Source of the DNA: Rhynchopus sp. YZ270_cl-10
Taxonomy: Eukaryota > Euglenozoa > Diplonemea > Diplonemida > Diplonemidae
Length of the DNA stretch: 64,000 bases
NCBI GenBank assembly: GCA_964035575.1
Contig: OZ037833.1
Span: 620,001 to 684,000, forward strand
Direction of reading: 5' to 3'
Both the position numbers and the translations under genes were made by a program. Shown here piece by piece: positions 54,303 through 64,000 of the stretch. How positions within the stretch are numbered: position 1 is the stretch's first letter; every line of letters begins with the position of its first letter. The notes under the pieces were generated by a model that was not told where the DNA came from, did not search any database, and saw only the letters and a list, made by a program, of their open reading frames with translations.

Positions 54303-54652
54303 ATAAGTAGTGTTGCAGTAAGAAAATACTACTCGCTATTTTTCCGGCTGGCCAAGGGAAGAGATATTTCAGTGACCCACTGTACGATGCCAGCCCCGGA
54401 TGAAAGCAGTAAAAAGAAATGCAAGTTGATAGTGCGCCAAGAAGTGTTTCTTTGGAAAAAAAAAAAATGTTGGAGAAAAGTTGCCAGTGTTTGATGACTA
54501 ATGGGGGTACTTCTTGCGCAGAATATGGCCCCAATCAGGTGTGTGCAACTTACACGGTACAAAGTATTTCAACATATGCACGGTAAAAAGAACAAATTCA
54601 TACACTTTCAAATAAAAATTTGAAAGCAGGTAAAAAAAAACGCTTGAAAATA

Positions 54653-54756
54653 CAGTGAGACAACTAACATCGGTGTAAAAAACCCCTCCTTAGAGTTTTT
54701 GAAATTCCAAAAACCCACCTTAGTTTTTACCCCCTCCGGTGTTTGTTGTATTACTG
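54653..54756. mobile_element. Tc1/mariner-like MITE, copy 2
   Basis: A 104-bp element in the same orientation as the copy at 2,286, with ends CAGTGAGACAACTAACA and TGTTTGTTGTATTACTG. It is flanked by TA (54,651-54,652 and 54,757-54,758). The interior shares GAAATTCCAAAA and CCACCTTAG with copy 1. Confidence 0.8.
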
Positions 54757-55216
54757 TAAATGGAATTTAGTATGATATGTAAAAAAAAACAAGAACGGAC
54801 TATGGCGGGCTTTTCAAAGCCCGGCATAGTTTCCGTCTCAACTCAGAGCGGACTCCGGCGGACCACGAAGTATGTTTAGGATGATGTCAAAAACAAAAAG
54901 ATGCTGTTATTGTTGAATGTGCAAAAAAAACCCCTCGTCAGACACCAGCTGACAGCACACAAGACACAAAACAATGACCATGCAGAGGAAGAAGAAGAAG
55001 CCAGATGGAGAGAGAGGGAAAAAGGGGAAGATCAGGGACCCCAAAAGGTGTGAATTTTGAAAAGAAAAGAAAAAAAAAGCATACCGACAAAAAAACCCCT
55101 TTTGATGAATGTGTCGCTCGCTAGGGTGCGCACACACTTCTTTCAAAAAAAAAACAAAAAAAAAACAAAAAAAAATAACGAAACTCTGCATCTTCCAGAA
55201 AAAAAAAGTGATCAGA

Positions 55217-55259
55217 ATAGTGGAGCACATAGTATCTCCACTAATACAACCAAGTTTCC
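55217..55259 (-). repeat. Family-A cassette on the minus strand
   Basis: The only clearly inverted copy of any T-flanked family: TCCACTAATACAACCAAGTT on the plus strand. Confidence 0.6.
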
Positions 55260-55464
55260 AAAAAAAAAGAGGAGTTGAAGTGCAAATGCCTCACCGTTTC
55301 ATTGACCAGACCTAAAAAAGGTCCGTTCATTTGATGTGTGATACCACAAACAAAAAAAAACAAAAACAAAAAAAAATCCGAGTTAGATAACAATTTTGAG
55401 AACAGCTAGATACGAGGAGAGAGAAAATGATGACAAGTAGGGAGGGGGGGCGGGGGGGACCAAC

Positions 55465-55497
55465 AGATGACCTCAGCCCACTGTGCTTAGTCACCTT
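55465..55497 (+). repeat. Family-C hairpin cassette
   Basis: AGATGACCTCAGCCCAC then GTGCTTAGTCACCTT. Confidence 0.6.
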
Positions 55498-55640
55498 TTA
55501 AAAGGTCCTCCTGACCCTGGCCCATTGGGAGGAAATACAGACGGCAAGGTTTAGTTAACCCCCTCGGTCTGACCCGAAACACACAGTACTCCACATATGT
55601 TTGGCAGTCGAAGAAAGGCGCCAAGAATTTTTATTTGGAG

Positions 55641-56332
55641 TACCTACCCCCCCCCCCGTGCATAAGTCCGACCCCCATGACCCGTGCATAAGTCCGATGA
55701 CCCGTGTATAAGTCCGGGCAGATTTGGGCTCAGGATCGGACTTATGCACAGGCCGACTTATACACCGGTTTTGTGTACTAGTGGTGGGGAGAAATTTTTT
55801 TGAGGCGTTTTCCCGCTCGCGAAGCGAGCGGGAGAAAAAATTTGAGGTATTTTTCCGCGAGCGAAGCGAGCGTAACTTTATTTTTATTGGTGGTGTATTC
55901 ACCAGGGATCATCTTCACGCTTCTCATGTCAAAACATCATCCTCACAATGCTCAAAGATGTGCACCTGTTACTGCAACATTGTGGAAAACTTTGCACCCC
56001 AAACAGTCTCAACAGCCAAAAGGTGTCCCTTGTTGAGTGGGTTCTCATGTTTGATACCTGCACAGCAAGCATTCCTCCAACGCTGTTTGGCCTGTCTGCG
56101 GCGTTGTGCCGAAGGTGCACGAAGACAGGGTAAATTTTGCGGTGTCACATGTGGGTCACTCACACTGAGGTCATGTGACACTGCATGGGTATGGGTACCT
56201 GGGTGCACAAAACCGGTGTATAAGTCCGATACCCGTGCATAAGTCCGAAACCCCGTGTATAAGTCCGGAGGCCCTCAGCCCCCCCAAAAATCGGACTTAT
56301 ACGCAGACTTATGCACGGGGGGGGGTAGGTAC
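55641..56332. mobile_element. 0.69-kb element with C-run ends and GTGCATAAGTCCG repeats
   Basis: Ends read AGTACCTACCCCCCCCCCC then GTGCATAAGTCCG on the left, and the complement on the right. Subterminal GTGTATAAGTCCG/CGGACTTATGCAC motifs recur four to five times at each end. The boundary is ambiguous because the flank is palindromic; a TA duplication with CCTACC ends is the simplest reading. The interior has paired CGCTCGC/GCGAGCG palindromes (about 55,811-55,872) and a plus-strand Cys-rich frame (LQRCLACLRRCAEG, CGVTCGSLTLRSC) homologous to a scrap in the CGATCG-array elements. Confidence 0.75.
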
Positions 56333-56384
56333 TGTAAAATAGGTTTAAAAAAAAAATGAACGTGTCTCCCATGTCCATGCATCG

Positions 56385-59300
56385 ACCGTAATAATGTTCG
56401 ACCTTTTCAGGATTTTTTCTGGAAGTTCGACCTTTTTTCACGGGTTGCCTACGATCGTAGTACGATCGTTTACGATCGTACCAAAAAACGATCGTAACGA
56501 TCGTAAAATATCGTACTACGATCAACTACGATCGTACTACGATCGTAAACGATCGTAGTACGATCGTAGTACGATCATTACGATCGTAGTACGATCGTAG
56601 TACGTTTGCCAAACGAAATAACGAATATCGCTTGAAATACCGTTCGATATTCCTTGCATGGTGTACATGAAGCACACACAAGGCATATCAAACGATAATC
56701 AATCAGATAAAACGTTACATCATTGGAAAATTGTTGGCACCGCCGCCCTGTCTTCGTATTTATTACGTCGACAGGCCAAACAACGTTGGGCTCAGAAGAA
56801 GCAGTGCTAGACAGTCACTGGGGATCAACATGAGAACCAACTCCCAACAACACAGGCTACCGAAGTAGCAGGTGGGGTGTTGCGGGTGTTTGGGGTGAAA
56901 GAAAATCGATTTTGGTAAGTTCCAGCAGAAAATTCTTAAGTTTGCACTAGTCGAGAAGGGTTACCACTGCTCACCGAGCGGTGCACCCATTTAAGGGTGG
57001 AGAAGCGTGACACGCACATACAAGTATGCACGTTACTTCAACAAAGGCTGAATTCTGGTAATTCTAAGGGATGTGAATTACAGCCACCACATGGTTGTCA
57101 TTAGGTTACTACCTTCGTCGTAAACGTATACAAAGGTTTCGCCCCCTTCTCTTTCATGCAAACTTAAGAAAATCCTGAAGTAACTACAACCTGGCGTGCG
57201 GGTACAGATGCATTGCTTTGTTCTTTCCTCAAAGTCATGTGTGATCTCTCGGGTCTGTACTAAAGTCAGTGTTTAGATAAGCATCCACTTGACTCGTTCT
57301 AACAACCGTTGAAATCTAGAACAAAACAATACACTGCCCCTTCTCACACCAAGCCGCCATGCTTCAAGAGCATGCCCTGGGCAAAAATTACTGTGACAAA
57401 ATTAGTTTTCTGGGGGAACGCAATATTTTATTGTGCCCAGTCCTCCGCAAGCAGAGGACAGACTTTCCGGATCCCGAAGTCGAATTTTTTGCACTAGCTA
57501 TGCTCCCTGGGTTAATGGCTATAGCAGTGACTGACAGAGTGTTCCCACTCCCCTTTCCACCCCATATGTTCGCTCGTTCTGCACAGTTGGTTCTCGATGT
57601 TGCACTCGCGATACCTGTTTAAAAGTGAAGTTGTGAGTGGTGGGGAATTTAAAGAAGGTGATTTCTTTAAAAAATAAGTTGGCCTGAGGGTGTAAAATAT
57701 TGTTATGGAGACTTTTTGGAGGAAATACGAGTCGACGGCCTTATTTTGTTGAATATTCACCAGAAAGTTAAACATATTTACATACCTTGTCTTGCGCCTT
57801 CGCTGCTGTCAAGGTGCCTTCTCTGGGTACCCAGTACCCAGTACCCATAATACCCAAAATAATTTAGGATAATACCCACTGGGTATTATCCTTTTTTTTA
57901 TTTGTTTCAATACTCCAAGGCAGGGATTTTTCTAATTCTGGATTGGGATTGGGATTTCGGAAAAATAAAAAAATTCCCTGAAAAAAATTCCCTGTTTTTC
58001 CCTACAGCAATTTCAGGTATATTCTACTCCACCCCACCCCCAGAGAGTTTCGCCTGTGGGATGCGATCGATCAACGCGATCAAATAAAGCGAAAAAAGGG
58101 GAAAAGGAAAAAAAAAAAGTCCCGGATTTTTGAGGAAAAAATTGGCTCTGCAGGCGGTTGCTGTAGTTGTGGGTGCGGATGTTCACGTCAGTTGCAGGCA
58201 AGCATCCAGCATCAGAGACATTTGAGGTTGTGCACAAGAAGAAGGAGAAGACGTGTCAATCGCATTCAATTATGAGGGTTGGAAGACGGAGGAGATCTCA
58301 AATGTTGCGTACCGTGGCTTCGCCAGGAACCTTTGGGTGCCATGACTGCCGTTTCTTTCATAAATGTACCGAGGTTACTGATAAGGCTGACACACTACGG
58401 ATTGTGGTTCACCCCTCCCCACCTGCCTTTGTGCATCAGAGGGGAGAAAGCGCCACGCCTCCCTGCACTGGCAGGGAGTCGCGCGCGCGAAGCGCGCGCA
58501 GCGACCGCTTTTACGGGGGGAAAGCTCGGGACCCCAAATGACCCCGGCGAGAGCCCTGACGACATATCGGGAAAATTTTTTTTCCCCCCCACAAAAAAGT
58601 CAAAAAACAGCCCAAAAACAAAACCAAAAAAACAGGGAATTTTTTGGATTGGGATTTCGGAATTTGGCCAAAAAGGGACGGATTTAGAGATATCCTTGCT
58701 CCAAGGAATTTGCTAAGGAAAAGTCGATATTGTGCAGTAGTGCATATGGTTTACCCCCAGATCGTCAAAACACCCGATTTTTGCGTTTTTTTGCACTTTT
58801 TGGTGCCCAAAAACCCAACTCAGGGGTCGAAATTTTCCCGAAAAAAAAATTTTTTTTTTTGAGATTTTTCGATTTTTTGACAAGGCGCTGGCCCATACAA
58901 AATGCACTGGTGGTACAGAAAATGACTGGGGAATTAACTCTAGATGCTCAAAACAGCCCAATTCTTGCTTTTTTTGACTTTTTGGTCCCAGAAGGGTACC
59001 TCGGGTGTAGTGAGCAGGCCTCAAAACACTTGTGAAAAAAAAAATTGGGATTTTTTTTTTTGAGATTTTTTCAAAAATCGACTTGTCTTTGGTAAAAATC
59101 ACGAAATTTTGGGTTCGCGGAACCGCGTTTTAGACCCCCCTAGATGCTCAAAAGTGCCAAATTTTGCTTTTAATGGCCTCAAATCGTCGAAATTAGCCCA
59201 AAAGAGGGCAAAAAAAAAAAATTCGAGGGTCTAGGTATGGAGAGCGAGCACCTTAGAAGGAGGATCGTACGATCGTAATACGATCGTTACGATCGTAGTA

Positions 59301-59490
59301 CGATCGTTTACGATCGTAGTACGATCGTACGATCATAATACGATCGTAAGTACGATCGTACTACGATCGTACTTTGATCGTAGTACGATCGTAGTGCGAT
59401 CAAAAAAGAGCTACGATCGTAAGAGATCGTACTACGATCGTAGGCAACCCGTGTTTTTTATGGTCGAACATTATTCCGATTACGGTACTG
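56385..59490. repeat. GGTCGA foldback repeat split by the CGATCG-array element
   Basis: GACCGTAATAATGTTCGACC and TCTGGAAGTTCGACC lie left of the 56,439 element; TATGGTCGAACATTATTCCG lies right of it. Together they form the same foldback as at 37,918, inverted. This fixes the order: repeat first, transposon later. Confidence 0.65.
56439..59453. mobile_element. CGATCG-array transposon, copy 2 (inverted relative to copy 1)
   Basis: A 3,015-bp element with the same ends as the 15,530 copy, flanked by TTTTTT (56,433-56,438 and 59,454-59,459), consistent with a 6-bp duplication. Its left 1.1 kb (56,439-57,540) and right 0.75 kb (58,700-59,453) match copy 1. The middle (57,541-58,690) is different: it has GTACCCA tandems near 57,825, two GGATTGGGATTTCGG direct repeats, and a plus-strand Cys/His-rich frame at 58,300-58,420 (MLRTVASPGTFGCHDCRFFH). 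It inserted into a GGTCGA foldback repeat. Confidence 0.9.
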
Positions 59491-59560
59491 GAGAGAAGAT
59501 TTCTAAACAAATTATTTGAAGCTAGACTGCACCCACAAGGAATTGAAAAAAAAAAAGGTG

Positions 59561-59609
59561 AAGTTGAGAGTGCAAACGCCTCTGGGACCTCTGGGACGCA
59601 GGCACTGAC
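59561..59609 (+). repeat. Family-D hairpin cassette
   Basis: Consensus with the loop unit GGGACCTCT duplicated. Confidence 0.7.
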
Positions 59610-59821
59610 AAAAAAGAAATAAAATGGAAAAATTCGAGAGATGGACATGCCCCACGTTGCCGCCTACTCGCTAGGTAATCGTAAAAACGCAAAAAAATAC
59701 AGCGATGCGAAATGCAAACGCCTTTGTTGTGTTCTCAAAAGAAAAAAAGGAAGAAAAAAAAAAAAGGTTGAATGATGAATATTTTGCCTCTCAGGCACAC
59801 ATCTCAAAAACATGAGAGCTG

Positions 59822-59855
59822 GTAAGATGATACATCCTCTGCTTAGTCATCTTGC
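59822..59855 (+). repeat. Family-C cassette, diverged
   Basis: GTAAGATGATACATCCTC then TGCTTAGTCATCTT. Confidence 0.55.
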
Positions 59856-60005
59856 CTGCAAAACAAACTAGACAGTGCTTAAACAACGGTCCGAAAGGAA
59901 GACAGGGGAAAGCTTGTGCGGGAACACGTACAAGCTTCGCCATCGTCCAGGGAATCGTGAGTCTCCACAAAAAAAAAAAAAAAAAACCAAACAATAAAAG
60001 AAAAG

Positions 60006-60047
60006 TTTATAAGATGACCCGAAGCCTCTCGTGCTTAGTCACCTTGA
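60006..60047 (+). repeat. Family-C hairpin cassette
   Basis: Perfect consensus, 445 bp downstream of the AAAP transporter stop. Confidence 0.75.
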
Positions 60048-60212
60048 TCACATAAATGAAGCAGAAAGTGTCAACACCCCTTCAACGACACCCCAAACCA
60101 TTTCAGGAGGGGAGTAATAGTTAAATAGGGGATTAGAAAAATTCAGCCTTCCTCCCAAAAAAGAACCATTTGAGGGCACTTTCGTTAGGGGAAGGGGAAA
60201 AAAAGAGGAAGT

Positions 60213-60252
60213 TATTAAGTGGAACCTAAGCCTCTCCATGCATAGTCACTTT
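60213..60252 (+). repeat. Family-C cassette, diverged
   Basis: TATTAAGTGGAACCTAAGCC then CATGCATAGTCAC. Confidence 0.55.
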
Positions 60253-60492
60253 TTAACAGAAATGAAATGAAAGTGTAAAAACAAAACAAAAAAAAACCAA
60301 AAAAAACAGACGGCACACAACCCAAAAAAGAAGGTGTGTGGCAGAGCCATCAAGATAGCAAAACAAACTCTGGTCTGACCCAAAAACAAAAACCAAGAAA
60401 AAAAAGAACCCAAAAAAAAATCAAAAAAATCGAAGAAAATCCTAGATTTTTCCTTTTATTGATCACTCTAGGTGCTATTCATTTCTCTCTTT

Positions 60493-62166
60493 TCAAACCA
60501 ATGCTACAAACGCCCCTGCGATGCAGGCAACTTGCACGAGAACTCCAACCGAGAGAAGCGTCCATGCCACTGTATAGAGCCTTTCACTGAGCTTAATGTT
60601 CACCTCCGCTGTCTCCACAAGCCTGCGTACATAGCGGTGAACCATTATGTAGCAGGCGGGGGGGATCAGGAAGGTGAGCGGCGGCGCCGCAAAGGCACCA
60701 CCAATACCAAGCACAGCAGACAGGGTGCGCACGACAAGCCCGACGCTGATCGACGGCACCGCAAGCATCAGGGTGCTGCCTATATGCTGTCTCAGCGAGG
60801 CATCTCTGTTGTTTGTGTCAAACACCATCCGATGAACGGTCTCCCTACAACTCACGAGAACCAACGGATAGGCGAACATCAGACACAAACACATCCCGAT
60901 GTACACCAACAAAATGCCGATTTCCGATGCATCATAACACGCAAGAATCGACGACGCCTTGTCAGAAACATTCGTCCACATCACATACCCCGACAGCCCT
61001 GCGGCCGCATACAACAACGTCACAATACACAACGACAACACCGTGCATCGAAACACCTTCTGTGTAGCCTTCACATCCCCTTCCGCTACACGCACCTCCC
61101 TGAAAATAGGAAACAAAGAAAGCTGGCATACAAATGAGCACGAAAAGATTGACACAACGACCAACGTCTGCGCAAACGACGCTGCCCCCCATTCCACCTC
61201 TGCTGTCGGTGTTTCCTCTGAGGCTGGCGCATCGAGACAATGAAGAGTAGAGGAGTTCGCACCGTCCACCTCATACTGCACTGTCATTGCGACGGATGTG
61301 GCGACGAATGCGGTCAATCCTGCCATCCCCAGCAGAGATGTGAAACAAAGCTTTCCTACAGACCTCAAAGCGGATAACGGAAGCATGACCAAGACCAACG
61401 CAGCAAGCAGACACACCTCCGGCGGTGCATACTCCTTTACACTATCAAACCAACTAAATTGACTCAACACAATATGCAAAAACGCCTTCAAAGGTACCAA
61501 AAACGAGGTAATCGCCACCATACTCATCGCAACGTACGTCACCTGCACCCCCCTCCTCCCTGCCATCCCAAACGCCGCCTCTCCCACCTCTTCAAATGAG
61601 CAGAACTGTTCATCCAACAGACGCGCTGCATTGTTCTCACGCACCGCGTCGGTGTCTTTGTTCTCTTTAGGAAGGAGCTTCTTGGTTTCACCTTTTCCCA
61701 TCGGCCTCATCTCCTCAGGAAGCGACCTCAACAGCAAAACCGTCTCAAGAAGTAACTTAACGGAGACCCCCACCGCCAGCGCAACAGAGATTAGAACTGT
61801 CAAGGCAGGTGTGACCCCCGCATATTTAAAGCAGGAAGCGTGAGAGAGGATGCCCGCTCCCATAGTAGACTGTAAAGTGTTTACTACAACAGAGAAGCTG
61901 CTGATTTTGTGTGGGGTAGTGTGGCTGCGGGTCTGCCAAATGAGGGCTAAGTCTGACACAATGGAGCCGGATTCGCAGAGGTCGTCCGCAACACCTTCGC
62001 GCAGGCAGGACGCGGTGTTGCTGTTTGTCTCGTCATCCGCATGCTCTGAGACGTTCACGTTGATGACCACCTCAGATGAATCCTCGTCATAGTGTCCAAG
62101 CGATCCGATATGTGACTCTGAAGCATCTATCTCCGTTTCAATCGTGTTCCCAGTAGGGTTTTGCAT
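60493..62166 (-). CDS. Amino-acid/auxin permease family transporter (AAAP, SLC38-like)
   Basis: A 557-residue protein from the ATG at 62,166. Residues 1-95 are hydrophilic and acidic (cytosolic tail). Transmembrane helix 1 carries the family hallmark: NTLQSTMGAGILSHASCFKYAG, matching the N-x-x-x-x-G-A-G-I-L pattern of AAAP carriers. About ten further hydrophobic helices follow, with the loop containing NSS (likely glycosylated) between helices 5 and 6. The cytosolic loop after helix 2 is long and charged. Family members move neutral or cationic amino acids, often proton- or sodium-coupled; the substrate cannot be read from sequence. The frame continues upstream to 62,289, but CTTTCCTCTCAG at about 62,196 looks like an acceptor, so I start at MQNPTGN. 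No intron is needed. The 3' flank is A/T-rich and holds hairpin cassettes. Confidence 0.9.
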   Translation of the reverse strand: MQNPTGNTIETEIDASESHIGSLGHYDEDSSEVVINVNVSEHADDETNSNTASCLREGVADDLCESGSIVSDLALIWQTRSHTTPHKISSFSVVVNTLQSTMGAGILSHASCFKYAGVTPALTVLISVALAVGVSVKLLLETVLLLRSLPEEMRPMGKGETKKLLPKENKDTDAVRENNAARLLDEQFCSFEEVGEAAFGMAGRRGVQVTYVAMSMVAITSFLVPLKAFLHIVLSQFSWFDSVKEYAPPEVCLLAALVLVMLPLSALRSVGKLCFTSLLGMAGLTAFVATSVAMTVQYEVDGANSSTLHCLDAPASEETPTAEVEWGAASFAQTLVVVSIFSCSFVCQLSLFPIFREVRVAEGDVKATQKVFRCTVLSLCIVTLLYAAAGLSGYVMWTNVSDKASSILACYDASEIGILLVYIGMCLCLMFAYPLVLVSCRETVHRMVFDTNNRDASLRQHIGSTLMLAVPSISVGLVVRTLSAVLGIGGAFAAPPLTFLIPPACYIMVHRYVRRLVETAEVNIKLSERLYTVAWTLLSVGVLVQVACIAGAFVALV

Positions 62167-62193
62167 GGTGCCAATTTGTATTAGCGATATAGC

Positions 62194-62216
62194 CTGAGAG
62201 GAAAGAAGGTTTGAGT
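62194..62216 (-). promoter_or_regulatory. Candidate trans-splice acceptor of the AAAP transporter gene
   Basis: The minus strand reads AAACCTTCTTTCCTCTCAG, a textbook pyrimidine tract plus CAG, 27 bases before the chosen ATG. It removes the upstream in-frame extension and the MITE beyond it from the mature message. Confidence 0.5.
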
Positions 62217-62240
62217 TTTTTGAAAAAAAAATGGTGGTCC

Positions 62241-62374
62241 TGGTGTGGCCGACGACCCCAAAATAGCAGAAAATAGCACAAAATAGCACCTCCCTTCACC
62301 TGCACCAAAAAATCCAGATGCCCAGAATAGCAGAAAATAGCAGAAAATAGCGCACCCCCCTTTCAGCCACACCA
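62241..62374. mobile_element. Second copy of the TGGTGTGGC-ended MITE
   Basis: It starts TGGTGTGGCCGACGACCCC and ends TCAGCCACACCA, with AAAATAGCA subrepeats inside, like the intronic copy at 41,713. It lies in the leader region just upstream of the amino-acid transporter. No clean target duplication is visible. Confidence 0.65.
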
Positions 62375-62818
62375 AGTGTTAGCTAATGCATAGCACATCT
62401 CCGACTGAAGATACCAGCTATTCGGGATGAAAGCATAAAAGTACCCATAACAGAAGGTGTAAAGGAAATCTTGGAGGATGGCTTAAAAAAGAGAAGTTTG
62501 AAAAAAAAAAGGGGGCAGAGAAGGGGAGGGGAGGGAAGACTTTGTTGTTGGCTTCAATGCGACAGAATAGATAGAATAAAATACGATTTTTGACAGCTGT
62601 ATTTCTCGTAGGATGATAATCTTATATTTCCATCAGGGGAAAGGACCCCCCTAAAATTGATTGTAGCTTTTAATCCGCTGGCCCAAAAAAGAGCCTCGAC
62701 ATTCCAACACCACATCTAAACCAACTGAGACTCTTTTTCATTGCATTTTTTTCAAAAAAAAAAAAAAGATGCAATATCACACCCCCCACCCCACCCCCAC
62801 CTCCTCACCTGATCTCTC

Positions 62819-63499
62819 CTATGCCTCGTCCTTAGCCCCACCATAGGACCGTCTCCCGTGGAGGATTAATGCATGTGCCCATTCTGGTTGGTTGTATGGT
62901 GCCGGGAGCTTCTTCTTTGGCACGGATTTGACCTTGAGGTTGACGTCTTCCGCAAGACGCCGTTCGAAGGTTGTGCAAAGGTTTTCATCACGCACATCCA
63001 CAGCGACGTAAACATGGGCACGTGGACTGCTTTCAAGAAGCAGCTCAATGCTGTGCAGAAACGGTGTCAAGTAGTCTTCAATGTAAATCACATCCGAGGC
63101 AACAATCATATCAAAATTCTGTACAGGAAGCTTGGGGATGTCCTCTGCCGCTGTTGTCCAGTCGAGCCTTGCAACCTGAACGTGGGTGCAGAGCTTTCCG
63201 TCTCCTTTCGCGTTTTCAACGGCACGGTTGGTGTTCCGTCGAAGCACCGGGAGGAGTTCCTCCATCTCTGTTGCTACCACTTCTGCCCCAAGCACAGCAA
63301 GCGCCCCAGCAAGATAGCCCAATCCAGCCCCCAGCTCCACCACCTTCTTCCCAACCACCATCTTGCGGCGCACCGCAGGGTCTGCAAACATGCCGGTCAG
63401 CACCACAGCAGCATCCCACACCCGCTTCGCACCGGTGTTGTCCACCTCGTCTTGATTATAAAATCGTACTGCCGTTCCATCGACACAAAACTCTTGCAT
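62819..63499 (-). CDS. Lysine methyltransferase-like protein (Methyltransf_16, METTL21/EEF-KMT type)
   Basis: A 226-residue protein starting MQEFCVDG. It has the class I SAM-binding fold of the family: motif I VVELGAGLGYLAGALAVLGA near residue 60, the acidic residue of motif II (VVATEM), a motif IV region FDMIVASDVIYIEDYLTPF (the family has D/N-x-x-Y here) and a following strand VYVAVDVRDE. W in KRVWDAAVVLTGMF matches the family's conserved Trp-Asp-A before motif I. Length is normal for METTL21-like enzymes, which methylate lysines of chaperones or elongation factors. The frame extends upstream to 63,709, but that part is low-complexity, and a TAG/CAG acceptor candidate lies between. It is in tandem with the AAAP gene, 652 bp away on the same strand. 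Confidence 0.87.
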   Translation of the reverse strand: MQEFCVDGTAVRFYNQDEVDNTGAKRVWDAAVVLTGMFADPAVRRKMVVGKKVVELGAGLGYLAGALAVLGAEVVATEMEELLPVLRRNTNRAVENAKGDGKLCTHVQVARLDWTTAAEDIPKLPVQNFDMIVASDVIYIEDYLTPFLHSIELLLESSPRAHVYVAVDVRDENLCTTFERRLAEDVNLKVKSVPKKKLPAPYNQPEWAHALILHGRRSYGGAKDEA

Positions 63500-63701
63500 T
63501 TTTTTTGGGGGGTGAAGTCTAGTGTATCCCCTGATGAATATTGTGGGAGATGAGGGTAGGGGGGCAGTATGGTGGAAATGTAAATAAGTTTTTTTTTTTT
63601 GAGAACCGTTTCCCAAGAATCGCCCTAGAGTGCCAGGAAACTTTGTGAAAAGTGTCTGCGAAGGGGTAAGGTGCAGGCAGACAGCAGAAACTGTTGCCGT
63701 G

Positions 63702-64000
63702 CTACACATTCTTCCCCTGCAACACTGTCAAGACATCATCCAACACCGTCGCCTCCTCAGTCAGCGTGCGTGTGCACAGCACCCTGCATCGCCCAGAAGG
63801 AACTGCACTCGCTGGTGTGCCACACCCACCGGTACTCACCCACAACCGCTCAATGTCTCCTGCAGACCCATTGCCTTTCAGGTAGCCTTCCACAGCTCTG
63901 TTGTAGTCATCCCAGTCCTTCTTCCCTCCTATGGCGTACATCCACTCGTTTGCTGATTGTGTATTTAAATTGTGGTCAGATGCATCGGCAGCAGAAACCA
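63702..64000 (-). CDS. C-terminal part of an unidentified protein, running off the window
   Basis: The minus-strand frame is open from the window edge (VSAADASDHNLNTQ...) through ANEWMYAIGGKKDWDDYNRA to a TAG at 63,702. The central part is GC-balanced and protein-like, with many acids and aromatics. The stretch after IERLW begins GTGAGTACC, a possible splice donor, so the last 45 residues could be intronic read-through instead of coding. I do not recognise the family. It is in the same orientation as the methyltransferase, with about 200 bp between. Confidence 0.5.
   Translation of the reverse strand, partial: VSAADASDHNLNTQSANEWMYAIGGKKDWDDYNRAVEGYLKGNGSAGDIERLWVSTGGCGTPASAVPSGRCRVLCTRTLTEEATVLDDVLTVLQGKNV

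Larger units (their letters stand above)
52122..55640. other. Intergenic stretch upstream of the F-box-like gene
   Basis: Repeats of families B, C, D, E, H and A and the second Tc1-like MITE. Nothing with coding composition on either strand. Confidence 0.45.

Noticed and set aside
60493-62289. Starting the AAAP transporter at the upstream ATG (62,289)
   Set aside because: The extra 41 residues come from a MITE and T-run DNA, and a strong acceptor-like site lies between that ATG and the chosen start.

Overview
The window looks like nuclear DNA of a single-celled eukaryote with a gene-poor, repeat-rich genome. I count eight supportable host protein genes in 64 kb, all on the minus strand and all to the right of position 25,900. 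Coding sequence is GC-rich; the surrounding DNA is AT-rich and full of homopolymer tracts. Two genes contain short GT-AG introns (GTATGT or GTAAGT donors). Several genes have a pyrimidine tract plus AG within about 30 bases of the start codon, as expected of an acceptor site. Eight co-oriented genes, such acceptors, and extracellular proteins with threonine/proline/aspartate linkers (TDAP, TDVP) fit a euglenozoan with polycistronic transcription, perhaps diplonemid-like because ordinary cis-introns are present. I see no spliced-leader RNA, tRNA or rRNA gene, so this placement is an inference.

Layout. 1-25,900 has no convincing host gene; it holds mobile elements, an LTR-like pair of direct repeats and many short hairpin cassettes. 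25,989-27,323 is an Asn/Thr-rich CCCH zinc-finger protein. 30,582-33,791 is a spliced gene for a single-pass membrane protein with a cytoplasmic Tudor-like tail; its first intron holds a 1.55-kb foldback transposon. 40,140-43,760 is a spliced gene for a large multi-pass membrane protein with a long ectodomain. 45,103-47,580 is a transposon nest three levels deep. 49,555-52,069 holds a VTT (TVP38/TMEM64-type) membrane protein and an F-box-like protein. 54,650-59,453 is again transposon territory. 60,493-64,000 holds an amino-acid transporter, a METTL21-like methyltransferase and the end of an unidentified gene.

Mobile DNA is dominated by non-autonomous elements with well-defined ends: a hAT element (8-bp target duplication), a Mutator-like foldback (9-bp), four elements from three families with 6-bp duplications, several TA-flanked elements, and small MITEs. 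Several unrelated elements carry related Cys/His-rich coding scraps, as if fed from a common pool.

The most unusual signal is the intergenic DNA itself. It is studded with at least eight families of 35-220-bp repeats, most of them hairpin-forming, nearly every copy on the plus strand, i.e. antisense to the genes. Some families are flanked by T-runs and others by A-runs. Transposons have inserted into several of these cassettes, so the cassettes are older than those insertions.
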